Of a stretch of DNA of 64,000 bases, positions 21,841 through 33,224 are shown piece after piece. Position numbers and translations under genes: made by a program. Under the pieces are notes generated by a model. It was given only the letters and a program-made list of their open reading frames with translations. It was not told where the DNA came from and ran no database searches. The stretch's first letter is position 1, and each line of letters opens with the position of its first letter. The DNA lies in NCBI GenBank assembly GCA_963457665.1, contig OY735212.1:60943323-61007322 (forward strand), written 5' to 3'. The DNA comes from Thysanoteuthis rhombus (lineage: Eukaryota; Mollusca; Cephalopoda; Oegopsida; Thysanoteuthidae).

Positions 21841-22707
21841 TAATTTTTTTTTTTTTTTTTCAATTTTTGTGTGAGGTTGACCCTTATTTTTGTATGAAAT
21901 ACCTGATTTTTAGGGAACCTGATTTTCAATGATTGGGTTTTTGATTTCACCAAAATGTTCTATTCTTATAAATTATTAAATTTGCTGAATATTACTAAAA
22001 ACCTTGAATCAAACTCTTGGAAATCATATTGCTGTGAACCGAATTTGTATTTCACATAAAGTCTGTTTCTGTGAATAGCAATTTATGCAAATGACTGCTC
22101 ACGCTACATTCTATCTTATAGGAGTAAATGTTTATCTTTAAAAAATATCATCCATTTGTTTCCAATATTTTCATCTTGTAAATCCATAGAATGGTTCCTA
22201 GCACCCAATATATTTTAGAAAATTTTATAAAAAATTTCCATTTTTTTCTTACAACCATTTTCTACAATTTTACCATTGATTCATGAAGTTGACTTGCCTT
22301 TGCTCTCCCCACATGTTATTGTTAAACACAACAGATGTGAATGATGATGACATTTAAATTATTTTGAAACTAGCGATATACCCATTAAAATGGTAGTACT
22401 GTTCATGTATGGATCGACAGTTTTCTACCAGTAACAAATCCTGGTCTCCGTGGAAGGGCAATCTTACCAGATATGCCCAAGGCTTCCACAGATATAACAA
22501 ACTCTATTCTCAATATCATTGTCACAGTCATGAGCAACAGGACCATGCTGGTTACATATGTAACGGTGTATCATCACAGCATAACAGTAACTTGTTATGG
22601 GGCCTATTTCATTAAATATGTAGTAACGGACATGTTTAGAGTAGGGTTTGCATGCAAAATGACCTACATGGTGGCATTTGTAATGGCGACTGGTTCCTTA
22701 GTATCTG
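21841..22707. other. non-coding DNA
   Basis: Contains a 20-base T run (about 21847) and overlapping low-complexity open frames at 22409-22736 that I do not consider coding. Confidence 0.4.
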
Positions 22708-22853
22708 TCCAGCAACGTTCATGCTTGTTTTTTTAAATATTTTTTCTTATTAATGATGTCCAAAAAAAAAAGTAACAAAGTAATTCATTCATTGATCACC
22801 CCGTTTTCCAATATTTCAATTGATCACCCAATTGAGTGACTAACCAGACCTGT
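22708..22853 (+). repeat. dispersed repeat family A, copy 6 (3' half)
   Basis: Starts at CCAGCAACGTTCATGCTTG and ends at GAGTGACTAACCAGACCTG, with CATTGATCACCCCGTTTTCC between. The AACATGGCATG to TGTGACAG segment is deleted. Confidence 0.75.
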
Positions 22854-23639
22854 TTTTTTCTTCTTCTTGTAAAAATTATATATTTATGAATCAAACCATA
22901 CTGGTAGTATTTTCAACTTAATTTTACCACCACTGCTCAACTTATGAGGTAAAAAGCAGCATATGTGGGTGATGATGATTCATAATTTTCCTTGGAATGT
23001 TAGTCATAATTAGCCTACTGACTAATTAACTTACGTACGTATGTAGTGGAAGTGATAACTGAAATATATTTTTGAATAATTGTTGATAAATTATTGTGTG
23101 TTTTGACTGGACACTCACTGAAAATAAAAATGGTGGACTTGAAAATTGACTAAAATCCATTTAGAGAATACATCAAACTAAATGAAATATACACTGACTT
23201 CATTTAAACATTCTCTCTTCTTAAAGAAGAGATTAAGAAACCAATTTTTCAAAGTAATCACTTTTATCAATTAATTAGTTCTGCAAATATAAAATTGTTT
23301 ACATTTAAAGGGTTGATTTGTGTTTTCACAAAAGCTTCAGTGTTAAATCATAATTGGGGATTATATTTTGAGTTTCTGAAAGTGAAAAATGTGTTGAAAT
23401 CTTTCACCAATGTTTTGAATTACATTTTTTGTGCCTTTTAGTGAACTTGAATTGCGACTAACAATTAGATCAAATGTTTAGTCAAGATAGATGTTTCTGT
23501 AAAAAGTACAAATCAATCAGGCGGGGACAATATTGATGGGAAAATGAGAGCAATTTTTCTCTGAAGAAAGAAGTGTGAATCAAGGTAATAAGATCTTATT
23601 TACAACCATTTGTTTTGATAGATATTAGAAAAAATTATA
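22854..23639. other. AT-rich non-coding DNA
   Basis: No repeat or coding signal identified. ACTTACGTACGTATGT near 23031 is a short palindromic patch. Confidence 0.4.
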
Positions 23640-24895
23640 TCTTTTATTTTATACCTGATGCTACTTGACTCTTCCTGACATTCCCTTATACATGTATTTT
23701 TTTTCTATATTGGACACTGCCTGACTCTTCTTGACATCATCTGACACATTACTGCTGCCTGACATTGCATGACACACATTTTTCAATTTCTTTTGCTACG
23801 TAAAACACATTAATGAAGTATTCAAATAGAAACTTTTTAGTACTACTGCTTCTCAAACATTAGCAAACTATTTCCTAGTGTCTGTCATAACAAAGTTGAT
23901 TGCCATGTAGCTATGGGAGATGTTTCTGGCCAAAAATGGTCTAAATTGATGCTACCTGTCACTTTCTGACATTACCTGATGCACGTTTTTTTTGTTTTTT
24001 TTTATAACTTATGCTACCTGACACATCAGGACATAGCATGACACAAATTTTTCTATTCTTGACGCTGCCTGACACTTTCCTGACACACGTTAATGAAATA
24101 TTTCTATAGAAATTCCTTAATACTATTACTTCTTAGATATAAACAAACTATAACTGCCTGTCTCTACAGGGCCCATTTCCAGGAAGTTGTTGGTGAAGCT
24201 TCTGGCCAATAATGGCCTGAGTTGCGTGTACTGATGAAATATTTCATTTAAAAAATTTATACCCAACACTTTCCTGACATAGGTTAACATAATATTCTGA
24301 CCAAAAAGTCTACGTCTGACACTCATCATCAAAATATCGTGATGAAAAAATCTATTCCTACACTTTCCTGACGAATGTTGATGAAATATCCCGATAAAAA
24401 AATCTATATCTAACAGTTCCTTACAATTCTTGACACATGTTAATGAGATATTTTGATAAATCTATACCTGATGCACGTTAAAAAAATTTATCAAAAATCT
24501 ATATTGACTCTTTTCTGAAACATGTTAATGAAATATTTTAGTAGAAACTTCTTAATACTGCTACTTCTCAAACAAATGACCACTGCGGGTAACAACAGGA
24601 CTTATTGCTATATAGTTGATGGAGATGTTTCTTGACAAAAATGGTGAAAATTATTTGATGTAGATTTGAAAAATCTATACCCAATACTTTCTTGTTACAC
24701 GTTAATGAAATATTTTGATCAAAGGATCTATATCTGACACTTCCTGAAACTCTCCTGACACATTGTCAAAATATTTTGGTAAAAAAATCTATATCTGACC
24801 CTTCCTTGAGGGCACTACTTTTTATGCTTGATGCTTTTTGATACTGTGTCAGGCAATGTTAGGAAGTATCAAGCAGTGTCAGGTATAAAAAAGTA
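23640..24895 (+). repeat. degenerate tandem array with higher-order structure
   Basis: A short unit of roughly 45-70 bp recurs about ten times with heavy variation: CCTGACACNTTNATGAAATA, then TTTGATAAAAAATCTATACC and TGACACTTTCC. Interspersed at about 23825, 24105 and 24535 is a longer block: AAACTTNTTAATACTACT, GCTTCTCAAACATTAGCAAA, then GAGATGTTTCTGGCCAAAAA with TGG. The array therefore has a nested arrangement of small units inside larger ones spaced by roughly 280-430 bp. There is no coding capacity. It ends with inverted-sense units (GTGTCAGGCAATGTTAGG at about 24846). It resembles a decayed satellite-like array. Confidence 0.7.
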
Positions 24896-25499
24896 TTGCT
24901 GATTTGTATCTCCATTTATGTTTGTATTGTGGATGTAAAATGATCCGACAGAATATTGATGAAAATGACAATTGGAAGGTGAAGAGAAAAACTCAAGAGA
25001 TTGATGTTACATCTAAAAAATTTTTATTCCATTGGCATGTTTTGATGTATTTTGACAGAGCCATCCATCTTTTTCAGAGAAAATATTTGCAATGGTTCAT
25101 AGGAAATAAACAGCATGATTAAAAAAAATTGAAACAGCTCAATTCTGTACTTAAATAACTTATATCAATAGAATTTTCTTGTTGCTACTTATTATGTTGG
25201 TGAACTCTGGTCACCTAGCTATGGTCGAATTGAATGTTATTGACAATGGTTATATATATCCAACGAAACTTGGTTTGCATAATGACCAGTTTTCTACTAT
25301 AGTATTTGTGTGGACGATTGAATCATTTGAATGTTTTAACTAACTGTATACATGACAGAAAAAAATTGAATTTTAGATTTGAATAATTTATATAACTTAT
25401 AATGGTTTAACATGGGGAAACTGCTTGGAAATTTGGTGCAGTGAGCATGTTTATTTTGCTAGATTGTACTTTGGGTTGGTAAAACGTCCTGTCTTTTTA
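24896..25499. other. non-coding DNA
   Basis: The 72-codon frame at 24904-25122 begins where the array ends and has no family or splice support. Confidence 0.35.
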
Positions 25500-25780
25500 G
25501 GGACAACTCTCCATGGAGTATGGTGACTGGTTTCTGTTGTATGCATCAGCTCACTGGTCCTAGCAAGTCTCAAATCTGGTAGAAGTTTTTATGACCACCC
25601 CTTTGGCAGGATGCGAGTCCACCAAGGAGATACTTCCACCCTAATCACTAATTAGAGTGTATTCAATTGGCTGAAAAAATTGTCTTAGTGAAGACTTTTC
25701 CCCTCTCTTTATTAGGGAATTGAACCCAGGACCCTCTTTGTGTGAGGCTGATGTGCTCACCATTACACTATCCGAGCACA
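25500..25780 (-). mobile_element. tRNA-derived SINE, copy 1
   Basis: The minus strand opens with a tRNA-like head (25780 down to about 25714): GGATAGTGTAATGGTGAGCAC fits the A box, and GGTCCTGGGTTCAATTCCC fits the B box. The anticodon-arm region GCCTCACAC is closest to tRNA-Val(CAC). A non-tRNA body follows, with CACTCTAATTAGTGATTAGG, GGACTCGCATCCTGCC, GTGGTCATAAAA and GAGACTTGC, all of which recur at 47157-47447. Pol III boxes followed by a fixed unrelated body define a SINE. There is no CCA-matched acceptor stem, so it is not a working tRNA. Confidence 0.8.
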
Positions 25781-26234
25781 CTGTACTTGGAGTGGTACAA
25801 GTCAATTCTTTGTAGCCTACTGAGGTACTTTGAATGCATTCCAAATATGTTGTATCTGTTTAATACTAGAACTTATTAGTGTTATTTTAAACAGTCACAA
25901 TTCAGTACAATGCATTGAGTTTGTCAATTGTTTTTGATACCAACTTAATGTTACGTTATCAATGGCTGATATGCAAATATTTCTCTCTCGTTGGATGAAA
26001 TTCTGGTAAAACATGTTGAACCCATACGATAGTATTCATTCTCATGAGAGAAAGAAAACATTGAGAAATTTGGCACTAGGCCAGATGGTTTAGTGGTGGG
26101 CTGGGTGCTAGACATCACTAACTTGCATTAAGTTAGCTGGCCAGATTTACTGACCCAAACATATTGAATTAATCCTTTCATCAAAACACCTCATTTACTC
26201 TGAATACCACTTACAAACCACAGACTCCAACATA
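25781..26234. other. non-coding DNA
   Basis: Nothing identified. The TTTAGTGGTGGGCTGGGTGC at 26089 has a slight tRNA-like look but no B box. Confidence 0.35.
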
Positions 26235-26367
26235 ATCACCTTCCCTTCATTGTACCAAAAAGGCTTCAACAGTCCATTGCTTTTTGCAGATACAAAAATA
26301 TATTTACGTTTTCGTGCATTTGTAGCTCACAGCTCGCCCAAGATACAAAGCACCATGCACCACTGGT
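26235..26367 (-). repeat. family F (TIR element), copy 2
   Basis: The minus strand begins GGTGCATGGTGCTTTGTATC with TTGGGCGAGC, then CTGCAAAAAGCAATGGACTG and TTGAAGCCTTTTTGG, matching 20246-20420. Confidence 0.6.
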
Positions 26368-26754
26368 TATGATCTTTCACAACAGATGCTGTTGAGAAAA
26401 TTAAACAGCTGAAGACTTAAAAGACTTACAAACTTCAAAAATCTCTATGAATAAACCATTTTAAGGATTCATGAAGAAAGAGTAGAATAGGGAGGTTCCA
26501 TAACTAGAAGATCCACCAACAGAAAGTGGCTGACTATTCCGAAAGTGTGAATGGGTTAAATCTATGTAGGATGCAGTAAAACTTAGAATGTTAGGTCGTA
26601 TGAATGTAGAAATACTTATGGTTGTAAGGATGATTTATTGTTTGAAGACGGTGATGATTCAGTTTAGGAGAATGTTTGTGGAGATTGAAGCAATAATGTT
26701 GCTTGAAAAATGATCTGTATCCTGTGTATGATATACAAGTATACGTCAGAGATA

Positions 26755-27152
26755 TATGGTGCTTTGTATTTGGGATTTTTTCTCTACAATTTCTATATTA
26801 GCTGAATGATGTTTTTTGGAACAGGTTTCATATTGGCTCCTCTTCTCCAGACCCCTGTTATCATTTTAGATCTTTGCATGACTTCCAAATGTTTATTGTG
26901 GACTTGCACAAAGTTTTTTTCTCATGTATAGCAGATTGCTTGTCTAAAAGACTAATATTGTTTCAATTGAAATGTATATTGTGCCACAGATACACAAAAA
27001 TTCAAAAATATTTTAGTGTTCGTATAAAGCATTGAACAGTAAAATCCTTTCAAGTACAATGTAGATGAGGTGGTTCCAATTGTAAATTGTCAAGTTTCCC
27101 TGGATATTCCATAGCACACAACACTCCCAAGATACAAAGCGTCATACACAAA
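26755..27152 (+). mobile_element. family F, copy 3: full TIR element
   Basis: The left end ATGGTGCTTTGTATTTGGG and the right end, which reads TGTGTATGACGCTTTGTATC then TTGGGAG on the opposite strand, are inverted repeats, as are the terminal motifs of copies 1 and 2. The interior includes CAATTTCTATATTAGCTGAA and GGCTCCTCTTCTCCAGACCC. It has no transposase frame. A second copy of positions 26778-26975 lies at 28318-28516. I infer a non-autonomous DNA transposon. Confidence 0.5.
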
Positions 27153-27174
27153 ATTTACTTTTTTTTGTTTTTGT

Positions 27175-27180
27175 TTTATT
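27175..27180 (-). terminator. AATAAA polyadenylation signal
   Basis: AATAAA on the minus strand lies 289 bases after the stop codon of the 27469-28047 open frame. It is followed by an A-rich tract (AACAAAAACAAAAAAAAG), which then abuts the end of the family F element. It fits either a genuine 3' end or the tail of a retrocopy. Confidence 0.35.
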
Positions 27181-27468
27181 GTATGCTCCTACTTGGTAAT
27201 ATTTTTTTCCAGGGGATTAAAATGAATTGAACTAGAAATAATTACTTACAGTAATAGTTGAAGTTTTTCTTCTTTTAAAAAAAAAGAAAAATATTTACTT
27301 TAAGAGATACCTGGACATATTCACCCATGATTTCAAAACTATCACTCCTATATCCTTAATTTCTCCTTCTGCTTTTCATCACACTAAATTTCTCGCACTA
27401 ACACTAAATGCATACTTAGATTGAAGCTTTATATCCACTGCAACTGCAAAATTAGCATTAGATGTACC

Positions 27469-28047
27469 TCAAAACAAAGATGGATGTTGTGTAGGTAAAT
27501 CTTTTGATGAATTTGAAAGTGTAATATCATAACTCAAGAAAGTATAGAAGAGCCTCGAGTCCTTGACACCAGGAGAACAGATGATAGGTAAAAGATATGG
27601 AATAGTGTATGCAGGGAAGAAGTCAGAACCCCTGTATGTTGCCAAGATCCTTAAAAAATTCCTGGTTAATGGAAATGGCTCTATGGACAGCATCTTAACA
27701 AGGTCCTTAAAGGCAAAGGCTGGCTCTTGACTCTCATTATAAGCTACACCTGAGCATCGAAAACCAGATGATACCCATTTCAAATTGGAAGATACCATAC
27801 CAGCCCTCTTGAAGTGATTCCAGTGGGCAGAAGGTGAGTGGACCATGAAGTACTCAAGTACAATGAGCAGAAGGATCGCTTTCAGATTGTCAAAAAATTC
27901 GACCGATAGCAACTCCTTAAGAAAAACAGATTTTAGAATAATTGCCGATGTAGCACTGGGTTGTTGGTTATTTTTTGTACGATATCGGTTGTGAGTATAT
28001 TTTTGTTCGTGTTTGAAACGAAAAAGGTTTTCAGTTAGTACAGGATA
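27469..28047 (-). CDS. longest open frame; candidate terminal exon or retrocopy
   Basis: The minus strand is open from 28062 to a TGA at 27469-27471 (198 codons). A plausible acceptor, GAATATCATTTTCAG, precedes 28047. The segment after it gives about 192 residues starting YPVLTENLFRFKHEQK, with a basic N-terminal third. A hydrophobic LKAILLLIVLEYFMV stretch lies near residues 55-70. The middle has HWNHFKRAGMVSSNLKWVSS, and the tail carries RNFLRILATYRGS and PYLLPIICSPG. Codon composition looks natural, and CpG is higher than in flanking DNA. An AATAAA follows 289 bases after the stop. No ATG lies near the start, so it needs an upstream exon. The helix-rich look would suit an alpha-solenoid protein, but that is a guess and I recognise no family. 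The A-rich tract after AATAAA allows a retroposed pseudogene instead. Confidence 0.45.
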   Translation of the reverse strand, partial: YPVLTENLFRFKHEQKYTHNRYRTKNNQQPSATSAIILKSVFLKELLSVEFFDNLKAILLLIVLEYFMVHSPSAHWNHFKRAGMVSSNLKWVSSGFRCSGVAYNESQEPAFAFKDLVKMLSIEPFPLTRNFLRILATYRGSDFFPAYTIPYLLPIICSPGVKDSRLFYTFLSYDITLSNSSKDLPTQHPSLF

Positions 28048-28275
28048 CTGAAAATGATATTCTTATATCGATAAGTTTTTGCGTGCCTCAAAATATATAA
28101 AGACATCACATTTTTTGGTATCTGTTTTCCATTCAATTAAGTATGTATTATTCAGTTCTCTGCAGATTTCCCATATAAAGTAGCAAGGATGAAATTTACC
28201 TCATAAGTTACAAAACTTGCAAACTTAAATTCATGTGATCAGTTTTTGATTTTCAATAAGGTAATAAGTCTTTCA

Positions 28276-28516
28276 AGCGCTTTTTGTATTTGGTTGATTC
28301 ATTGGGAATTTTCTGTACTCTATACAATTTCTATATTAGCTGAATGATGTTTTCTGGAACAGGTTTCATGTTGGCTCCTCTTCTCCAGACCCCTGTTATC
28401 ATTTTAGATCTTTGCATGACTTCCAAATGTTTATTGTGGACTTGCACAAAGTTTTTTTCTCATGTATAGCAGATTGCTTGACTAAAAGACGAATATTGTT
28501 TCAATTGAAATATATT
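28276..28516 (+). repeat. family F, copy 4 (left half)
   Basis: From 28318 it matches 26778-26975 almost base for base (about 195 of 200 by eye), then stops. The left terminus (CGCTTTTTGTATTTGG) is recognisable but diverged. It lies upstream of the minus-strand open frame, as copy 3 lies downstream. Confidence 0.7.
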
Positions 28517-28633
28517 TATGAGCAATAAGTGTCTCTGTGTATTTTGAGGTATCTGCAGAAAACATGTTGGTAAAAGAGACATAAATGGATTGCCATTGCC
28601 TGCACATGTATCAAAATTGATTATCTAAAACAA

Positions 28634-28885
28634 AAAATAGACCTTTCATTTAAAATTATCTAAAAAAAAAAAAAAAAAATACCACCTCAAAAGCCCTTTT
28701 TTTACCCCCCCCCAAACAAAACAAAACGTTTTTAGATGGTGTTTAGTGGTGTATTCATGCAAATTTTCAAGGTTGTAGCCCTCAAAAAGTGATCGTGTGA
28801 ACCCGCAGATATACATAAACAAATGAGCTATGAGAGAAGAATCGGTACTTGGTTAGTTGGGCGGGCCATTTGTTGGGCTACTGTG
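28634..28885 (-). repeat. dispersed repeat family B, copy 2
   Basis: Minus-strand order is GCCCAACAAATGGCCCGCCC, ATTCTTCTCTCATAGCTCAT, TTTGAGGGCTACAACCTTGA, AATTTGCATGAATACACCAC, CATCTAAAAACG, a poly-T block, then ATTTTAAATGAAAGGTC. The poly-C/poly-A block (28655-28728) is the variable centre of the family. Confidence 0.75.
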
Positions 28886-29584
28886 ATTCAATAGAAAAGT
28901 GAATAACTTTCTTGATTAACTTACTACTTATTCCTATGAACATCTAAGTTCAGAATAGGAAGACAGATTTATGCCATCAGTAATGTATTGTTGCTAATTT
29001 GAAGCTTATCCTGGTTGTGAATTTTCATTAAGAGCTTATAAATGAAGTGGACACCTGGGGATTGAAGGACCCCACTTTTAAAACCACTGATCCAGCACCT
29101 GGTAGATTGGTAGGAAATAGAGATATACTTGATTGTATTGTTACTCTCTTTCAAGTGGGGAGGGCCTCTTGGCATTAAAGATCAAATTCTAGCTTTTAAT
29201 GAGGCTACAATAACACAGACAACTGGTCTACAGGGAAATGCACAATTACCTTGGCTATCAGCCAGTCTTATTTGTACGAGATTGGATCAATAAGTTCAAT
29301 AGCCTGACACACAGCTAGCTAAATTTTGATCTCAGATTTTCACTGCATAATGCTTGATCTATGTGATTATTATTTACCACTGAATTAAATGCATTGACAA
29401 GGAGGAGGATCGTGTTTGAAGTAAATATTTACTCTATAAGATAAATGCTTTTTTATCAGTGGGCTACAGACTTATTGATGTACCAATGTATATGTTTTAC
29501 TATCTGTGCTTGTTAAATGGCACTAAATGTGTCCATATCAGTACAAATTTTCTACATTAATATCTAGGTTGATGGTTGTTCTTT
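28886..29584. other. non-coding DNA
   Basis: No repeat or exon recognised. Confidence 0.4.
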
Positions 29585-30060
29585 TATAATATCACCATCA
29601 TCATTCTTTTAGCATCTGTTGTTGGACATGAACCTTCCTCAAGATTTGCCAGACCTCTATATCGGAGCCAATACTTTCAGAACTTGGCTAATTCATCACA
29701 CCATCTCATATTTTGCTGGCCACATTTTTGCATATGATCTCATTGTGAGTTATGATTCATTATGTCATTTTTGCAATATGGTCAGGTTTTACTCATGATT
29801 TAATTCCCTCATCTATTAGAGTTTTTTTTAATGGTTTCTGTGATATCTCTGACTGTTTTTTCTCTAATGTACTGTGCTCTCTTCATGTGATGTTGAGCAT
29901 GATTCTCTCCAATGCATGTTACATGGTTCTCAGTTTGAAGGGTTAGTCTCTTGGTTTGGTTCCATGTTTACTGCTCCATAGGTGACTACCAGGAGGACAC
30001 ATTGGTTGCATACCCATCTTTTCTGGATTAAAGGGATTTTCTTGTTCTTGAAGGTTGAGC
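29585..30060 (-). mobile_element. RTE-type LINE, old 3' fragment
   Basis: The 3' tail ATGATGATGGTG lies at 29592-29605, followed on the minus strand by the TGTCCAACAACAGATGCTAA junction and then the diverged RTE tail (GCCAAGTTCTGAAAG, GCCAGCAAAATATGAGATGG, AACTCACAATGAGATCATAT). Further in come the equivalents of the YIREK, AVNMEP and THEES positions seen in the 31.5-kb copy. Its many stops and indels make it the most decayed RTE copy here. The 5' limit near 30060 is approximate. Confidence 0.75.
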
Positions 30061-30317
30061 TGGCTTTACCAAAAGCTTGCCAACCTAGAGTGATTCTTTG
30101 TTTGATTTCTTTTGAGGATTACATGGAGATTCATTGTCCTAGGTAGATGTTGCAGTTTACTCTCTTCAGCCGTGCACTTAATCATTACCCATAATTTTTG
30201 AGGGTTTAAGACGTGCAAATACTTGTAAAACCAACCTATTCTCATAAGATTCAAAACTGATGTAATGTGTTTTGGATGTTCTTCCAAATGTTGTTCAGTA
30301 ATCAGAAACTATCAACC

Positions 30318-30692
30318 GACACTGTCAACATGGGTTTCTTTGTTTTTATTACACATACAGGCTGCAGTAATGGAGCTAGAAGGCTGAAAATTTTAACATT
30401 CATTTTACTCCTAGTGTCCAAAAAAAAAACAAATTTTCAAAATTCTCCCTCAAAATAGGTTTTTAGTGGGGTGGGTGGGTTTAATTTGCAATCCAAGCTT
30501 CTGCTAAATTGATTCCTTGTTTTTTGAAAATTCAGACTCTTTTAATGATCACTCACTAGCACACAAAAGGCGAGAGCAGTTACTTATTCATTGATTACCC
30601 AGTTTTTTCCAATTTTTTAATTGATTACACCCAACATGGCATGTTGCCAAACGATGCTAGGTACATTATGATTTCTATTGAGTTGACCTGTT
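30318..30692 (+). repeat. dispersed repeat family A, copy 7
   Basis: Near full-length: ACTGTCAACATGGGTTTCTT, GGAGCTAGAAGGCTGAAAAT, AGGTTTTTAGTGGGG, TTATTCATTGATTACCC, AACATGGCATGTTGCC and TTTCTATTGAGTTGACCTG. Confidence 0.85.
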
Positions 30693-31499
30693 TTATAAGT
30701 TATTTACCATTTTGATGTGTTCTGTTCATACCGTGGTATGTTTCAAATCGGTTATATTGTTTCAATAGTCAGTAGAAGGAATTAAATCATCGATATAACT
30801 TGCAAAGAAAGCACTAAAATGGCCGTCGTAAATATAAAAAAGGACTTGTGTCCTTTGATGGTTAGACTGAAAGTGGTTAGATTTTTCTATTTTTTTCATT
30901 TCCAGCTAATTTAATTACTAAAAATTGTTAAGTACACTCCGAAAAACATGCAATAGCTCCTGGAATGTTTGGATGATCGAATTTTATTTTAAGTTAAATG
31001 ATATTTTAATAAGTATATAATCTAAAAATTGAATATTTTGAATAACTGTAATTACTAGAGCCTTCATATGAACTTTTTGAGTGTACCCAACATTGATAAG
31101 TACACTTGGAAATTCATACAAAGGCTCCGATGAATGATGAAAATAAAAAGTATAACTATCAAGATCTTTATGGTATATCTTTCTATTAAAAATTCACTAA
31201 ACATTGAGTGATCAGAAATCGACACAATGAAAAAAAAAACAATAGATAAAACATATGTATCTATCATATTAACACAATATAAAATAAGTTGGAATCAAAA
31301 AACAAAAAAAAAACTAAGAAAATCTAGCCATTTCTAACCATTAAGGGGGGCAACTTCTTTTTGAAGTGGCCATTTTAGTGCTTTTTTTTACGAGAATCGC
31401 TAAATCATCATCATATACAAGTCTAGCTATTTGCACAAACTGATAAACCAACTTGAAGACAGTAGCTATTAGAATCTTTTTGGACTTGACAGCTGAAAG
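30693..31499. other. AT-rich non-coding DNA
   Basis: Nothing identified apart from GGCCATTTTAGTGCTTTTTT near 31370, a motif shared with family D. Confidence 0.4.
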
Positions 31500-32078
31500 G
31501 AAATTGCCCTAGATCCTGGCTAAGAACAAAAACCACTTTGTAAACAGCTGATATTGATAGCTAAACTGATGCCACAGGAAACTGCGGTGCTTCATAAAGG
31601 AATTCTATCAGGAACATGCTTCTTATTGAGTTATATCACAGTTGATAAAAGAGTATACAACCAATGCATCCTACCAATAGTCACTTATGGAGTTGAAACA
31701 TGGAACCTAACCAAGAGACAGACTCGCAAAGCATTCAACGCATACATGAGGGAATCATGCTCAACCTCACATGGAAAGATCACAAGACAGCACAGTATAT
31801 AAGGAAGAAAATGGGAGTCAGAGACATCATAGAATCTATTAGAAAACTTAAATGACAATGGGCAGTCCATGTTGCAAGAATGACCGTCAACCAATGAACA
31901 TCATAGCTTACAACATGGATCCACAGATCATATGCGAAACTGAGGCCAACAGAACACAAGATGGAGAGATGAACTAGACAAATTCAGATAATACTGGCTC
32001 TGTGACACCCATGATAGAGAATTGCGGTGAATCCTGGGGAAGGTCTATGTCCAATGATGGACGTTAAAAGACTGATGA
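31500..32078 (+). mobile_element. RTE-type LINE, RT C-terminus to 3' tail
   Basis: Conserved RTE-clade landmarks occur in order: KRVYNQCILPIVTYGVETWN and LTKRQTRKAF (after the RT palm), then the RKKMGVRDIIESIRKLK helix, WAVHVARMT, and a frame-broken stretch matching WIPRDHMRN and WRDELDKFR. A degenerate form of the VWQILGKVYVQ end precedes the TTAAAAGACTGATGATATG tail. The 5' part before about 31600 is too diverged to delimit. Several stops and frameshifts show a dead copy. It overlaps the 42.1-kb copy over the last roughly 300 bases and is clearly the same family. Confidence 0.85.
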
Positions 32079-33224
32079 TATGTAATTTTCCAATTATATT
32101 GCAAATTGTCATCACCTGTCTCATTGCATTTGAATAACTGGAAAGCACTTGAGAGTGAATACTTCTGAAAATGACATTCATATTTTAATCAGGTATACAG
32201 AGCAAAAGCAGACAAAATGTCCAAAATCAGACACCTATGGCAACCTTGGTCGTGGTCTGCATTTTTGCATAAATCTTGAGGTAGAATTGCCCCCCCCCCC
32301 CGGGTCAGAAAGAGACAGGGAGGATACGTGACTTCAAGTCCATTAGAGTCAACATTTCTGCATAAACTCCCAAAATAGAATTGGTCTGCATCATCAGGAG
32401 GTGAATAAACATTAAATCTAATAATAGAATTTCTCTGTTTTAGGTCTTTTTTTTTCTTTCTGGGGGGTTGAAGATTAGATGCAAAAACAGTGAAGCATTG
32501 GTTGGTTGAATGAACTCACGCTCCCATAAACATGAATTTTTTGCACGCAATCAGTCACTGGATTCATTTTAAAGAGCGTGAAAGCTTTACTATTTTTAAA
32601 TGCTCTCATGGGATGCAACAAGAGCTCTCGGTCCATGTCATAAGTGCAGACTCATTTGTCAACCTTATCAGACCCAGGGGAGAATTAATAAAGCTTGACT
32701 GTATCTCACTGGTCGACAACTCTTTAATGAACTCGACTTCTTGGTAAAGCGGCAATAGACATGTGTACTAACTTGTAGATAAGTGACGCACATGTTTATT
32801 TCTTCATGTCAATACATCATATAAAGAAAATGAATAGGGCCTCCTCTCTTTTACAATCAGTGCCACCTAACTAAATAAATATATGTAATGGTTGTTAACT
32901 CTAACAGGTAATACTGGATCATACTGGAAAACATCAGGTTAATTTCAGGCTTGTCATGTGCCAATAATTTTGTTTCTCAAACTTCTGTTCTTATTTTGTG
33001 TCTTAATTCCTGATTTTCCATGAAGCCTATTATATCATGTGAAGTATTTTTGACAAATAAACATGATGCTACTTAACATAAAGCATTCACATTGAAATAC
33101 ACATGGATCATTGGAACAAAAAATGTGCTTTAGTCAGTATTGTTGAGAGGATATAAAAATTAAATAAGAAACAAATATTGCAGTTTATACATCAAATCAC
33201 CATCATAACTCAGTTGATAATTGA
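32079..33224. other. non-coding DNA
   Basis: Contains a C10 run (32291-32300). No repeat, exon or RNA gene recognised. Confidence 0.4.

Noticed and set aside
23640-24895. CRISPR-like array
   Set aside because: Units are degenerate, spacers are not unique fixed-length segments, and the context is a eukaryotic genome.
31554-31802. 82-codon frame that looks like a gene
   Set aside because: It is the RT C-terminal region of an RTE retrotransposon, not a host gene.
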